The translations under genes and the position numbers were made by a program. Under the pieces are notes generated by a model. The model was not told the DNA's origin and ran no database searches. It worked only from the letters and a program-made list of their open reading frames with translations. Positions 31,101 through 40,905 of a stretch of DNA of 64,000 nucleotides are shown one piece after another. How positions within the stretch are numbered: the stretch's first letter is position 1; the number at the start of each line of letters is the position of its first letter. Origin of the DNA: Symbiodinium natans (lineage: Eukaryota > Sar > Dinophyceae > Suessiales > Symbiodiniaceae); the NCBI GenBank assembly GCA_905221605.1, contig CAJNDS010000657.1:741501-805500 (forward strand). The letters are read 5' to 3'.

Positions 31101-32388
31101 GGCATCTTTACTAAACCCTGAAGACCTGAGCCCCTCAACCCGAAACCTTCTAAACCCTAAACCCTAAACCCCAAACCCCCAAACCCCAAACCCTCAATCC
31201 CATGTCCTTCTTCTGGGCCCGGGGCATGAACTCGCTTTCGTTCTGAGAGTTCTGCGACCTCCGGTGGCCAGGAGAGGCTTTTAGCATTTTAGGGTTTGCA
31301 CAGGGTGTAGGGTCTAGGGTTTAGGGTCTGGGGTTTAGGGGTTTAGGGGTCTAGGGTTTAGGGTTTCGGGGTTAGGGGTTTGGGGTTTAGGGCCTTAGGG
31401 GTTTCGGTTTCAGGGTTTTGCGCCTAGGGTTTAAGGGGTTTAGCGCCTAGGGTTTAAGGGCTTAGCCACCCCTGCTCCCTGAGCGCCCTGCCCAGCAGCC
31501 ACGAAACCCTCGGGCCCCTGCATGAAGGCCCCAGAGACGTGCACGATCCGGGACATAACGACGAGGCCGTAGCTGAGGAGCAGCCACTGGCGTGGGGGGG
31601 CTGCGTTTGGGAGGTGAAATGCTGGGGCTTGGCAGCGCTTGGGATTCAGGTCTGAGGGTTCACAAGGTTCAAGTACTCTTGAAGGGTGTAGGGGTTATGA
31701 CCCTAAACCCTGCATAAGGGAGGGTTGCATTTGCTAATGTCTTTAAAAGGACCCCCCATACGTACACTCACCAATGTTCATAAGGAACCCCCTGTACACC
31801 CACGCCAAGAACAGCTTGGTAAGTTTCAGAAGGGCGCCGCTACACTGACTCCACACTTCTGGGCGTTTTTGCACTGAGGGGTTTTCAGGGTTCAGGGGTT
31901 AGGGTTTAGGGGTTGAAGGGTTTAAGGTTTAGGGTTTAGGGTTTGTTATAAGGTTAGGGTAACTTACTCAATCCCTGTGAGCCGTCATCCCATGAACCCC
32001 CCAGGCACCTTGTGTATGGGCCGCTTGCAGCTGCTGAAGCCCTCCCACTCGTACTGGATGTCCACGCACATATACATGAGGGACCTCGGACTACCCCGAC
32101 ACGACATGCCATAGGGGCTTTCGGGTTGAGGGTAGACATATAGGCCTTCGGTACCTCAGCTCTTCCTCCTTGCGGAGGATTCTGGACTTCAGGGTCTTAG
32201 GGCTTCAGGGCTTCAGGTGCACGATCCCCCCCACCCCCAAAAAAAACAAACATGACCCTGAAAAGGGCCCACGGGCTTTAGCTGGGGGCGCAGCACAATG
32301 AGCAGGGCGTCATTCCAACCTACCTGGGCAGCAGCTCTCCGTCTACCCTGACAAAGCTCCGTAGGGCTGTAGAGAACTGGAGCCCATC
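25181..32388 (-). CDS. Multi-pass membrane RING-H2 E3 ubiquitin ligase, at least 14 exons
   Basis: A RING-H2 ligase transfers ubiquitin from an E2, here probably at a membrane. Exons: 32388-32324, 32084-32009, 31586-31470, 30854-30762, 30676-30608, 30343-30254, 29125-29048, one near 28967-28900 (poorly placed), 28562-28512, 27640-27569, 27199-27146, 25931-25890, 25611-25549, 25240-25181. Most junctions agree in phase. Early exons encode hydrophobic spans (WLLLSYGLVVMSRIVH, LSYFWIIVHCGLGIVAWW) after CKRPIHK, resembling plant membrane RING ligases. The last three build the RING: DCPICLTEL, then CGHTFHRSC, then ADCPLCKCE. That gives C2-H2-C2 with both histidines, so it is a complete RING-H2. Several donors appear to be GC. 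The first exon and ATG are missing; 32611 (MAESKAGAV) is one candidate. A further exon near 24797-24727 may follow. Many introns hold telomere-like repeats. Confidence 0.8.
25725..25836. repeat. AT-rich trinucleotide-like tract in an intron of the RING gene
   Basis: AAG triplets at both ends enclose about 90 bp of TAATAGTA-like repeats. It lies in the short intron between the first two RING exons. Confidence 0.85.
27664..28190 (+). repeat. TTTAGGGGG nonamer array, about 520 bp
   Basis: Nearly uniform 9-bp units, a G-expanded form of the telomere heptamer, with a few longer G-runs. It fills the low-coordinate side of one RING-gene intron, whose other side (28421-28504) carries CCCTAAA/CCCCAAA units. 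Confidence 0.95.
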
Positions 32389-33246
32389 CTCCAGAGACCC
32401 CCCCCCTGAGACATGAAAAAGCAGTCTGGGTTTGAGGTTTGGGGTTGAGTTTTGGCCGTTTCCTCTTGGGGGCTTAGGCTTTGAGGTTCAGGGTTGAGGG
32501 CTTTGGGGGGTTTAGGGTTTGGGGCTTTTTGGGGGGATTCCACGAACCAGTCCAGAATCTGCCCCTAAGCAAAAAACACAGCGCACCGCGCCGGCCTTGG
32601 ACTCAGCCATATGAATTTCTTTGGATCCTCCGCACACACGGAATCAAAGGCTTGGCGTGGGTGCAGGGCTTCGGGCGCTATAGGGTCTAGAATTCATGTT
32701 TTGGGTCTAGGCTTCCAGGGTCAAGAATCCAGGGTTCTGGGTGTTAAGATGCTAAGTTGGGGTGAGGGTTCAGGGTTCTAGGGCTTGGGGTTCAGGGCTT
32801 AGGGGTTCCAGGGTTCTCGGTAATGACGGCTCAGGGGTCTAGGGTACTAGGGTTCCAGGGTTCCAGGGTTCACGGGTTCTTGGGCTGAGGGTTGCTAGTC
32901 CTGATTAGGGATGCAACAAAAAAGGCAGCTGGGGATTATGTAAGCTGCCTAACCCCCTCATTCCCTGCAAGCCCAAGTGAAGTTGCCATGAACTGCAAAA
33001 CAAACCCCAAACCTATACACGCCAGCTTATGGTAACTGAGTTTAAGCCCCAAAGCAACAAGTCAAAGGCCTCAATCAAACTGTTCTGGACGCTAGGATGG
33101 CTGAGGGCTGTTCTAGTAGCTCAGGGCTTGTGGTTTTTGAATTAAAGTGCAGGTTTTCGGGTTTCAGGGTTGTTTAGGACTTTAAGTTTAAGACTTAAGG
33201 ATTATTGACAGGCTTAGGGTTCAGAAGCTTATACAGCCCGCACAAG

Positions 33247-33326
33247 GAAAGTGCGCCCCCCAACACCGGCGCCTCCCGCAAGAAGCCGGAGAAGAGGAGA
33301 GCCTCAGAAGCCAACAAACGGACAGC
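33247..33326 (+). CDS. Candidate lysine-rich exon ending at a telomere-repeat donor
   Basis: After CACAAG, the frame reads ESAPPNTGASRKKPEKRRAS and on to EANKRT, then GACAGC|GTTTAGGG. Basic and disordered, possibly nuclear or nucleic-acid binding (inference). Confidence 0.5.
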
Positions 33327-33339
33327 GTTTAGGGTTTAG

Positions 33340-33432
33340 GGTTCAGGGTTCAGGGTTCAGGGTTCAGGGTTCAGGGTTCAGGGTTCAGGGTTCAGGGTTC
33401 AGGGTTCGGGGTTCGGGGTTCAGGGTTCAGGT
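33340..33432 (+). repeat. TTCAGGG heptamer array
   Basis: About a dozen units of a telomere variant, beginning within a short TTTAGGG stretch just after the 33247-33326 exon. Confidence 0.9.
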
Positions 33433-33617
33433 TTTGGGGCCACAGGCCCTAAGCCCCCTAACCTTAAAAGGCATCCTACACCCCGTAAACCCTTCCTACA
33501 CACCTAACCACCCACGCCTCGCCCTAAATCCCGAAACGAAACCTACAAGCCCCGCAGCTCAGCGTGTTTGGGCTGGTGCCACCCTCAAACTTCAAACCTC
33601 TCTAAGACCCAATCCCT

Positions 33618-33645
33618 TTATATATATATATATATATATATATAT
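33618..33645. repeat. TA dinucleotide microsatellite
   Basis: Fourteen TA units. The sequence from 33440 to 33790 contains no supported gene. Confidence 0.9.
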
Positions 33646-33802
33646 CCCCTCAACCCCCCCCTAAAGAAACCCTGTACTCTAACTTAAACCCAAGAAGCCC
33701 TGAAGCAGTGCCGAGGCCCAGGCTGGGGTTCGGCTTTTAGAGAACGCAAGCGGCAGGGGTGGGCGCTTGCGAAAGACGGAGGGGGTAGAACTTGAGACTG
33801 AA

Positions 33803-33868
33803 ATGGCGGCGGAGGGTTGGCGGAGGGTTGGCGGAGGGTTGGCGGAGGGTTGGCGAAGGGCTGAGAGT
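33803..33868. repeat. 14-bp minisatellite GGCGGAGGGTTGGC
   Basis: About four tandem units, the last diverged. Confidence 0.85.
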
Positions 33869-34201
33869 TCAGGGAAAGCCAATCATGCGGCGGAGTTTTC
33901 CCACTCGGGCGGCGAAGAATGTCCGCCGATCCGGTGTAGCGGCTGCTGTTGCTTCCCGCAACTTGTTTTCCAACTTATTGGTTTCACATGTGCTGAGGCC
34001 AACGGTCCGGTTTTGATCCACCTGAGACACTTGAGAGAAAGAGAGAAAGAGAGAAAAAGACCAAGATAGAAAGAGAGACAGTGCCGCGGTAGAAAACTAG
34101 CTTGTGCAACGCTCAGCCAGTGGCTTTTCAGAATGCGGGGGCTGCGTCGCCACAGGGCCGCGGGGTGTGCAGCACCACCTTCCCCTTGTCCTGCCCTCGC
34201 C

Positions 34202-34202
<1 letters not shown>

Positions 34203-34264
<62 letters not shown>
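34203..34264 (+). repeat. Uninterrupted C62 homopolymer
   Basis: 62 consecutive C residues; true length uncertain. Proline and glycine ORFs crossing it are artefacts in that part. Confidence 0.95.
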
Positions 34265-34265
<1 letters not shown>

Positions 34266-34530
34266 TGCATCTCGCACTGCGCTCCTTCTTTTCGACCCGC
34301 TGGGAGCCCTCTTCCCCGTCCAGCGCATGCATTGTGTTCATCATCCGAGGGTTGACGACCCGTGGTGCACACAGGCATCTTGTGAGGCCCACAGCTTCCT
34401 AAAGCCCTCATCCCCTGCGACGGTTGCACCACGGCTGCTGCACACGCCCCCTGCAGATGGGACTTTACACCCCAACGCCCCGGTGAAGCCAAGCAAGAAC
34501 TGCCTTAAGCTAAGTCATCGAAGCTCTTAA
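34265..34530 (+). CDS. Candidate coding segment after the C-tract
   Basis: Open to a stop at 34530. It reads ALLLFDPLGALFPVQRMHCV and DDPWCTQASCEAHS. The minus strand is open too. Family not recognised; start not visible. Confidence 0.3.
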
Positions 34531-34914
34531 ACCCTTAGAACCTTGTAGAGAAGCCCTAAAAAAAACACCGAAAGACTTCTTGAAACCCCCCTCTTCTCAA
34601 ACACAAGAACCCGAACAGCCCTACAGCCAGCCTGAAAAAGGTGGCAAAACCCCCTTGTGAAAGCCCAAAGCACCCGCAGCCATCTCACTTCGCAGTCGGG
34701 CCTGGGCATACGGCGGGGCTGGCAACGTTCACAACACATTCCTTGACTTGCTTCCAGGCTGTGAGGGTAGGGCTTACAGCTTAGGGTTTAGGGTTTAGGG
34801 TCCCTTTGAATAGAACCGACTGAAAAAAAAAACGAGTTTTTCCGGCGGTCTAGCACTATCTGGAGCCGACATGAACCGAGTGTCTGGGTTAGGGTTTAGG
34901 GTTTATGGGTTAGG

Positions 34915-35010
34915 TTGGGATGTTCCCCCTTATACTAGTCGTTCTTTCTGGGGATTATAATGGGGGGTTACCATAATCCCCGGTAAGGACTGCTAGCATA
35001 GGACATCCCA
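34915..35010. mobile_element. MITE-like hairpin related to the 9.4-kb introner
   Basis: The ends TTGGGATGTTCC and GGACATCCCAA are inverted. Internally CTTATACTAG and CTAGCATAG plus GGGGATTA/TAATCCCC pair. It shares TTGGGAT...CCCTTATACTA and ACTGCTAG with the intron element at 9341-9509. Confidence 0.7.
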
Positions 35011-35457
35011 AGGTTAGGGCTTCAGGACTCTCCTGTCAGTCGTGAGGTTCAGGGCTCTAGGGGTTTAGGATTGCGTCGCATTCTCGTAGCATCTTGTAGC
35101 TGCCGGGCTACTATACGGGGGGCAGTTACAGCCCGAAACCCAAAACTCCCAAAACCCCAAAGCCCAAAGCTAGCCAACCATCTAGCGTGGCCCTAACCCC
35201 TAAACCCTAAACCCCAAACCCCAAACCTAAACCTCCAGCACTTTCCCAAATCGTCCGATTTCAAGAGACGGCCGTCGGTTGGCAGGATTTGGAGCTCAAA
35301 GCCGTTTTGGCTGGGCTGGCGGAGGCAGGGGCCAAAAGCCAATGCCAGTAAAGCCAGTCGGAGAAATCCAACCCTTAAAACCTTTAAACAATTCTCCTAC
35401 AAATGGGTCCTACATTCTACATCCTCCCTCTAAAGGCTCAGTGCAAGAGGCTCCAGG

Positions 35458-35957
35458 GTCCCTTGTGGGGCTCCTCTGCCTTGGCGGCAGCGTTTCCTGC
35501 GTTTCCGGCGGCCTCGACATCCGTGTTTTGCTGCGCGTTGCCGTTGGTGCCCTTGGAGCCGTCCAGCTGTGCGTTCTGACTCCTGGGATTCGGGGGGCTT
35601 CGTACGGGGTCTTCGGGGGGCTTCGGGGGCTTTGGAGCAGCAGCGGATCAGGGGGTTGAGGGTTCAGGGTTTAGGGTTTACGGCTAGGGCTTGAGGGTTG
35701 AGGGGGTTCAGGGTTCAGGGTTTAGGGTTTAGGGCTAGGGTTTAGGGTTTAGGGCTTAGGGTTGAGGGTTTAGGGTTTAGGGTTTAGGGTTTATAGGGTT
35801 TATAGGGTTTATAGGGTTTATAGGGTTTATAGGGTTTATAGGGTTTATAGGGTTTAGGGTTTAGGGTTTAGGGTTTAGGGCCCTCTGAGGCGGTCCTCAG
35901 CTTGGCGAGCTTGGTCTGCAGGGCATCCTGCATCCGCTCCATCTCGATGATGTACGC
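35458..35957 (-). CDS. Two candidate exons, coiled coil then disordered Asn/Ala-rich segment
   Basis: 35957-35884 follows GGTTGAG and reads AYIIEMERMQDALQTKLAKL, a heptad-like coiled coil. 35600-35458 reads QLDGSKGTNGNAQQNTDVEA and AAGNAGNAAAKAEEPHK with strong third-position GC. The intron between is nearly all telomere-like repeats. Function unknown; strand confidence is good. Confidence 0.6.
35789..35853 (+). repeat. TTTATAGGG nonamer array
   Basis: Seven units of a telomere variant, inside the intron between the two exons above and flanked by ordinary TTTAGGG. Confidence 0.9.
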
Positions 35958-36396
35958 CTCAACCAGCCGAAACCCCAGACTTTAAAAGAGAAAATCTTGG
36001 CTTTATAGGGTTTATAGGGCTTAGGGTTCGGGTTCAGGGTTTAGGGTTTAGGGTTCAGGGTTTCGGGTTTAGGGTTTAGGGTTAGAGGGTTTTGGAATTG
36101 TTTACTTGCAAGTTGCATATATGACAAAATTTCTAGCAATTTTGTACAAAATTGAATGTCCTTCATACACATCTCTTACATACAATTATAGATCACACAA
36201 ATAATGTCGACATACTGTGAAAATATAAAATACGCGGCTTCAGGAATTATGCGTTGGTTTAGGGTTAGGCAGAGACATATACGTCCTCATTAGACTCCAA
36301 CAATGCCCCTAGCGCCCGCCCACAATGGAGGGGGGGGGGAGGTTTTCAGGTGTGCGGTTTCGGGTTCAGGGTGTAGGGTAGGGTTTGGGGTTTAGG

Positions 36397-36475
36397 GTGG
36401 CAAGACCTCAACGAAGTGGCGAAAGGGTTCTTGGCAGACTTGGGAGCTCAATGGCTGGGCTTCTTAGACCCCAAG
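36397..36475 (+). CDS. Candidate exon
   Basis: After GGCAAG the frame reads DLNEVAKGFLADLGAQWLGF then LDPKPE; the minus frames contain stops. Unlike most islands it has TTTAGGG repeats on its left and CCCTAAA on its right. Confidence 0.45.
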
Positions 36476-36752
36476 CCCGAAACCCGAAACATCCCCTGAA
36501 CCCTAAACCCTACACCCTAAACCCCAAAAAAACCGCCTTTGGGCTCAGGATGGTGTAGGGAAGAACGGGGAGCCCCAAACCCTAAACTCCAAAACCCCCC
36601 CAGAAGGAATTCAGATTGGTAAACCCCTGATCGGAGGTTCAGGGTACTCAAAACCCTAAGCAAAAACTGTACTTACACAATCCCCCTAAGTCCTCATAAG
36701 TAGATTTCTAATTAACTTGGGTTCATAAGTACCCCTAAACCCTAAACCCTAC

Positions 36753-36942
36753 TGACAGAGTCTAAGACTGCTGCCACTGGCAGCAGTGCAACCACATTCA
36801 AGCGGCACGCAGTGCCCGCTTTTCACACAGCGCGATACAGAAAACTCGTGTGCCTTGAAGATGAGCCGCGGCGCGGCGATTGTGATTCTCAGAGCCTCTG
36901 ACAAGGGCTGTGATAGGCCTTATGCCCAACTTCACTTCTACA
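36753..36942 (-). repeat. 3' LTR (190 bp)
   Basis: In element orientation it starts TGTAGAAGTG and ends CTCTGTCA, giving TG...CA ends. It matches 44913-45102 at every base I compared. The pol ORF runs into it and stops at 36889. Confidence 0.95.
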
Positions 36943-39900
36943 CTGGTCTAAAATCCCCCTCCTCTTCGGCGGGGGTTTGTACAGCTCATGTCGGAAAGGT
37001 AGCCGAATGCCCTCGACGATGCTCTTCCACCATCCATCCGCCTTCATGGGTTTCGTGAGTGGGTCGGCGAGCTGCGTCTCCGTTGGTATCCACTGCATGG
37101 GAAGGCGGCCTCCCCATTTCTCTCCTTTTAACTCCTCCTTCAGCGCGGCGAGGTCGATGGCCAGGCGACGGTCTGATGGAATGCGTCCGGGGCCAGCTCG
37201 GTGTAGGTGATCATGCAGCGACTTGCAATCGGTCAGGCTGAGGATTGGCCAGCACTTCCTGGCCGCTTCCAACGTAACGAGGCGCCCAACCAACAGTGTG
37301 GCCAGCAGTGCCCGAAGGTACTGACATCCTTCCATGCCCTCCACGGCCGCCATGGTCTCTGCGCTGAATGTGCTCCGGCAAACCCGTTTGCAGGATTGGC
37401 TTCGCCACTCGAGAACACTGCCTGCTCGTTGGTGGCCATTTAGGAGGTCCTCGTCGAAGAACATCACCAGGTGACCGATTTGGGAGGCAATCCGGGACTT
37501 GCTTTTCTTTGGCTTACGGGGCCGTTCTTCTGAGTATAGTTCTTGAATGGTCCCCTTTTTCACCTCCTCGGGCGTGAGCTGGAATCCCTCCTCGGCCTCC
37601 TCCCATTCAGCGTTGGCCCAGGCTGCGTCGTGGAATAGCACGAAGATCCCACGCTCCAGGTCGATGGGTCGGAGGTATATGCCATGTTCCTTGTGAGCCT
37701 TGGCCTTCGTCACGATGCCGTTGGTGAAGCGGACGTCCTCGGTTAGGGGAGCTCGTTGTAGTTGTTGAGCCAGTGCCACGTTGCACTGTATGTCGGGCCG
37801 GGACTGGCTAGCTACCCAGCTGAGGGCCCCAATCAGGGACCTGTTGTCCGTGGTCTGCTCGAAGTCCGCGGCCACAGCTCCAGATTGTTGTCTTGGGACG
37901 TCGACTGTGAAAAGCCGTCCCTCCACGAAGCTGGCCTGGTTGAGGAACACGCCGTCCCTTGTGACACGGACGTACGATCCAACATACTCGAACTCGTTGG
38001 TTTCCCAATCCTCTATGGGGAACAGCTCGCTCAGTCTCGCCTGGAGTTGCTTGTTGAGCTCTCGGGGCGCGATCACCAGCATGTCGTCGACGTGTACGGC
38101 CAGATACGCTGCGGGCTCGTTGCCATTGACCGGTTTCAGGATGAAGACACAGGCGTCCAAAGGGCACTTTTCCAGGTAGTACCGCTTGTCCCCCAAGACG
38201 AACTCCTCTTGAAGCAGAACTTGGCATAGCCGATCGTACCACATCCTGGGACTCTCCGATAGGCCAAATACTCCTTTCCGGATTCGGGCGATTTGGGACG
38301 GATGTAGTCCTTCGATGCCGTTTCGAGGTTGGTGGAGCCAAAGGTCCCGTTCCAGTTCTAGCCCGTTGAGAAAAGCTGCTTGGACATCGCCTGCGGCAGC
38401 ATCCCATCCCTTCGAGGTGCATATCTGAAAGAGGGTAATTAGCGTCGATCTTGCCACTGTAGGGGAGTCTATGGCAATCTCGACCTGGCCGACATCTGGG
38501 TCTAGGTGGCCGCCGACGACTAGCCGAGACTTTGGTTTCCATGGGGTGCCGGGGGCGGCCCGGCGCTTCCCCATGTTTTTGTCACGGTAAGCAAACCGTG
38601 ACCGGAGGATGCGTTCCGGTGGCACCGTGCGCTTGATGTGCTCCGAGTCCTGGATGCTGAGCACTTCGAGTGCCTTGTGGTGGATGTGTTCCTCCCACTG
38701 TCGACCCTCTGCTTTGCGAAACTCCGGTTTCATTTCCTCCGGAATTTGTTCCCACGGGATCTCTTTTTCTAACTGTTTTTCACGAGACCGCGGGGTTTTT
38801 GCTCTCTTCAACATGTAGGTGTCGTGGGCCGCCTCTTCTGTGGAAAGTGGTGGCCCCTTGGCGCGGTGCCGCTTTATCACTCGTGGTAGTGGAGGAAGCA
38901 TGGGATCGGCTCCGCGGCGAACTCCCCGGGATGATTCTCCTCCGGACTCGGGCATCACCTCGTCGGCGGGTACCTCTTCTCCCTCGACGTCGGATGGCAC
39001 ATAGTCATCCCAGTCCACGTAGATGTCGCCGTCCGCCTCGGCATCGTCGATATCTTCCCCTTGTCCATCTCTCCCGTGAAGCAGTCGGTCGAGGTCTTCT
39101 CGTGCAGCTCGGAGCGTGAAGGCCTCTCCAAGCTCCTCCCCCGTGGCCAGTCTGACATGCTCAGGTGCGCACAGTGCGCATCGTCCCGCTCGGGTAACCC
39201 AGACATTCGTGCCCTCGAAGCCGATGACGGTCCCGGGTCCCACCCACATGCCGCGCTTGGAGTTCTTCGTTTTCCGGAAGTAGAACACCTGCTCGCCGAC
39301 TTCTGGTGGCCTGGTTAGGACCCTTGCCCTTCCGGCTAGTCCTCTTCGAACTCGTTCGTCCGTCTGAACATGGTGGAAGGACGATCGTGCTGCTGTCCGG
39401 ATTGCCACTTCTCGAGCGTGCTTGTCGTCGATGATGGCCTCGTCGGTGGGGTCTCGGGCTCGTCGTCCGTCCAGGAGATCTTCAGGAAGATTTGGTGTGC
39501 TTCCGAACACGTGCTGTGCTGGGCTATAGCCATTGTTCTTCGTGAGGTTGTTCTTGGCTGACGACACTGCGCCGATCGCCACAGCTATGTCTCCCTTGGT
39601 GACAGACATCTCGTCGGTGGTCCGCTGGAAGAGTGCCTTCCAGATGGCACCATGGCGTTCCGTCATCCCAGCTTGCCAGTGTGCTTGTCCTGCGCAACTT
39701 CGGATCCAGGTCCCGGTCCAATCGCCTATCCGAGCCAATGCTTTCTCCAAGCCGTTCTCGAGGTCCACCATGACGCTTGTAGGCGCGCCGAATACGTTGA
39801 CCCAGGCTTCACAGAAGGCCCGCTCGATGTGCCCGGTGTCTTTCTTGGCGAGTTGGACCACCACATGGTACGCCGACGAGAAATCCACGATAGACAACAT

Positions 39901-40905
39901 CTGGTGCTTCGCCCCCTCTGCATCATGCACATAGAAGAGGTCGGCGCCAACCATCTCATTGAACCGCAAGCAGTTCCCAATCTTAGCTGGTCGTGCGCTT
40001 GCCGCTCCCCGCGTTCTCTTGCAAGTCTGACAATCCAAGGCTTTGGCGGCCTTGAGCACCGTCCGGCTTGCCCCGGCGAGCCGGAGATGTCGGGTGAAAT
40101 CGCTCACACTTGGGTGCCCCAAATTTTGGTGGAGGCGGCGAAGGCTCGAAGCAATATGGCTTGGCACGGTTGGCGGAAAGCGTATGGCCTTGGCCCCGCG
40201 CTCTTCTCCGCACACGGGGTTCGCGGCCTCTACAGCAAGCACCTCGCGATCTGGCATCTCGTTGGCCTGGTGGTAGCCGGTGTTGCTGCTGATCTCCACG
40301 TCGTGCCCCTCAATCGCCTGGCGGTAGCCGGTGTTGCTGCTGATCTCCAAGTCGTGCCCCTCAATCGCCTGGTGGTAGCCGGTGTTGCTGCTGATCTCCA
40401 TGTCGTGCCCCTCAATCGCCTGGTGGTAGCCGGTGTTGCTGTTGATCTCCACGTCGTGCTCCTCGATCGCCTGGTGGTAGCCGGTGTTGCTGCTGATCTC
40501 CATGTCGTGCCCCTCAATCGCCTGGTGGTAGCCGGTGTTGCTGTTGATCTCCACGTCGTGCTCCTCGATCGCCTGGTGGTAGTCGTCTGTCCGAAACGAT
40601 GTAGTTCCCCCACAGAAGACCTCGTTGTACCTTCGTTCCGTCTCCTTGTCGTTGTACGCGACGCGGACATCCAAGTTCGCGAAGTAGCTTCCTTTCAGGA
40701 TTGGTTGCCTCAGGACAGGTCCGGGCACAATACGCAACCACACTCCAGCGATTTCCAGTCCACGGCTCAACCTGATGTTTGCACCGTGGGTCAAATTCAC
40801 AAAGTTGCCCTTTGGAGTGTAGGAGGATTCCCTCAATTTCGTCTCCGTTGCGATCTCGACGCCAGGCTCCGCCTCCAGGTTGCGCCACCCACAACTCACC
40901 GCCAC
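36889..40905 (-). CDS. Copia pol: integrase, reverse transcriptase, RNase H
   Basis: 1,338 codons, of which the first 85 or so overlap the upstream frame and are probably not used. Integrase: HHCC zinc site (HQNLGHP ... CQTCKR, about 250-280) and catalytic D (GADLF, about 320), D (MVDLENG, about 380), E (TERHGAIWK, about 415). Reverse transcriptase: GDVQAAFLNG near 838 and VHVDDM near 938. RNase H: FHDAAWA near 1092, SAETM near 1183 and TDCKSLHDH near 1227. All catalytic acids are present and no internal stop occurs. A 51-bp tandem repeat precedes the integrase. Confidence 0.9.
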   Translation of the reverse strand: MAVSCGWRNLEAEPGVEIATETKLRESSYTPKGNFVNLTHGANIRLSRGLEIAGVWLRIVPGPVLRQPILKGSYFANLDVRVAYNDKETERRYNEVFCGGTTSFRTDDYHQAIEEHDVEINSNTGYHQAIEGHDMEISSNTGYHQAIEEHDVEINSNTGYHQAIEGHDMEISSNTGYHQAIEGHDLEISSNTGYRQAIEGHDVEISSNTGYHQANEMPDREVLAVEAANPVCGEERGAKAIRFPPTVPSHIASSLRRLHQNLGHPSVSDFTRHLRLAGASRTVLKAAKALDCQTCKRTRGAASARPAKIGNCLRFNEMVGADLFYVHDAEGAKHQMLSIVDFSSAYHVVVQLAKKDTGHIERAFCEAWVNVFGAPTSVMVDLENGLEKALARIGDWTGTWIRSCAGQAHWQAGMTERHGAIWKALFQRTTDEMSVTKGDIAVAIGAVSSAKNNLTKNNGYSPAQHVFGSTPNLPEDLLDGRRARDPTDEAIIDDKHAREVAIRTAARSSFHHVQTDERVRRGLAGRARVLTRPPEVGEQVFYFRKTKNSKRGMWVGPGTVIGFEGTNVWVTRAGRCALCAPEHVRLATGEELGEAFTLRAAREDLDRLLHGRDGQGEDIDDAEADGDIYVDWDDYVPSDVEGEEVPADEVMPESGGESSRGVRRGADPMLPPLPRVIKRHRAKGPPLSTEEAAHDTYMLKRAKTPRSREKQLEKEIPWEQIPEEMKPEFRKAEGRQWEEHIHHKALEVLSIQDSEHIKRTVPPERILRSRFAYRDKNMGKRRAAPGTPWKPKSRLVVGGHLDPDVGQVEIAIDSPTVARSTLITLFQICTSKGWDAAAGDVQAAFLNGLELERDLWLHQPRNGIEGLHPSQIARIRKGVFGLSESPRMWYDRLCQVLLQEEFVLGDKRYYLEKCPLDACVFILKPVNGNEPAAYLAVHVDDMLVIAPRELNKQLQARLSELFPIEDWETNEFEYVGSYVRVTRDGVFLNQASFVEGRLFTVDVPRQQSGAVAADFEQTTDNRSLIGALSWVASQSRPDIQCNVALAQQLQRAPLTEDVRFTNGIVTKAKAHKEHGIYLRPIDLERGIFVLFHDAAWANAEWEEAEEGFQLTPEEVKKGTIQELYSEERPRKPKKSKSRIASQIGHLVMFFDEDLLNGHQRAGSVLEWRSQSCKRVCRSTFSAETMAAVEGMEGCQYLRALLATLLVGRLVTLEAARKCWPILSLTDCKSLHDHLHRAGPGRIPSDRRLAIDLAALKEELKGEKWGGRLPMQWIPTETQLADPLTKPMKADGWWKSIVEGIRLPFRHELYKPPPKRRGILDQCRSEVGHKAYHSPCQRL
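36954..36967 (-). other. Putative polypurine tract
   Basis: Minus strand GAAGAGGAGGGGGA, the expected plus-strand primer, ends about 11 bp before the 3' LTR. That is slightly farther than usual. Confidence 0.55.
40276..40581 (-). repeat. Six 51-bp (17-codon) tandem repeats within the polyprotein
   Basis: Each unit encodes a variant of YHQAIEGHDMEISSNTG. Units alternate between an EEHDVEINSNTG type and an EGHDMEISSNTG type in the first four copies, implying a 102-bp higher-order duplication. A partial seventh copy follows to about 40240. Confidence 0.9.
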
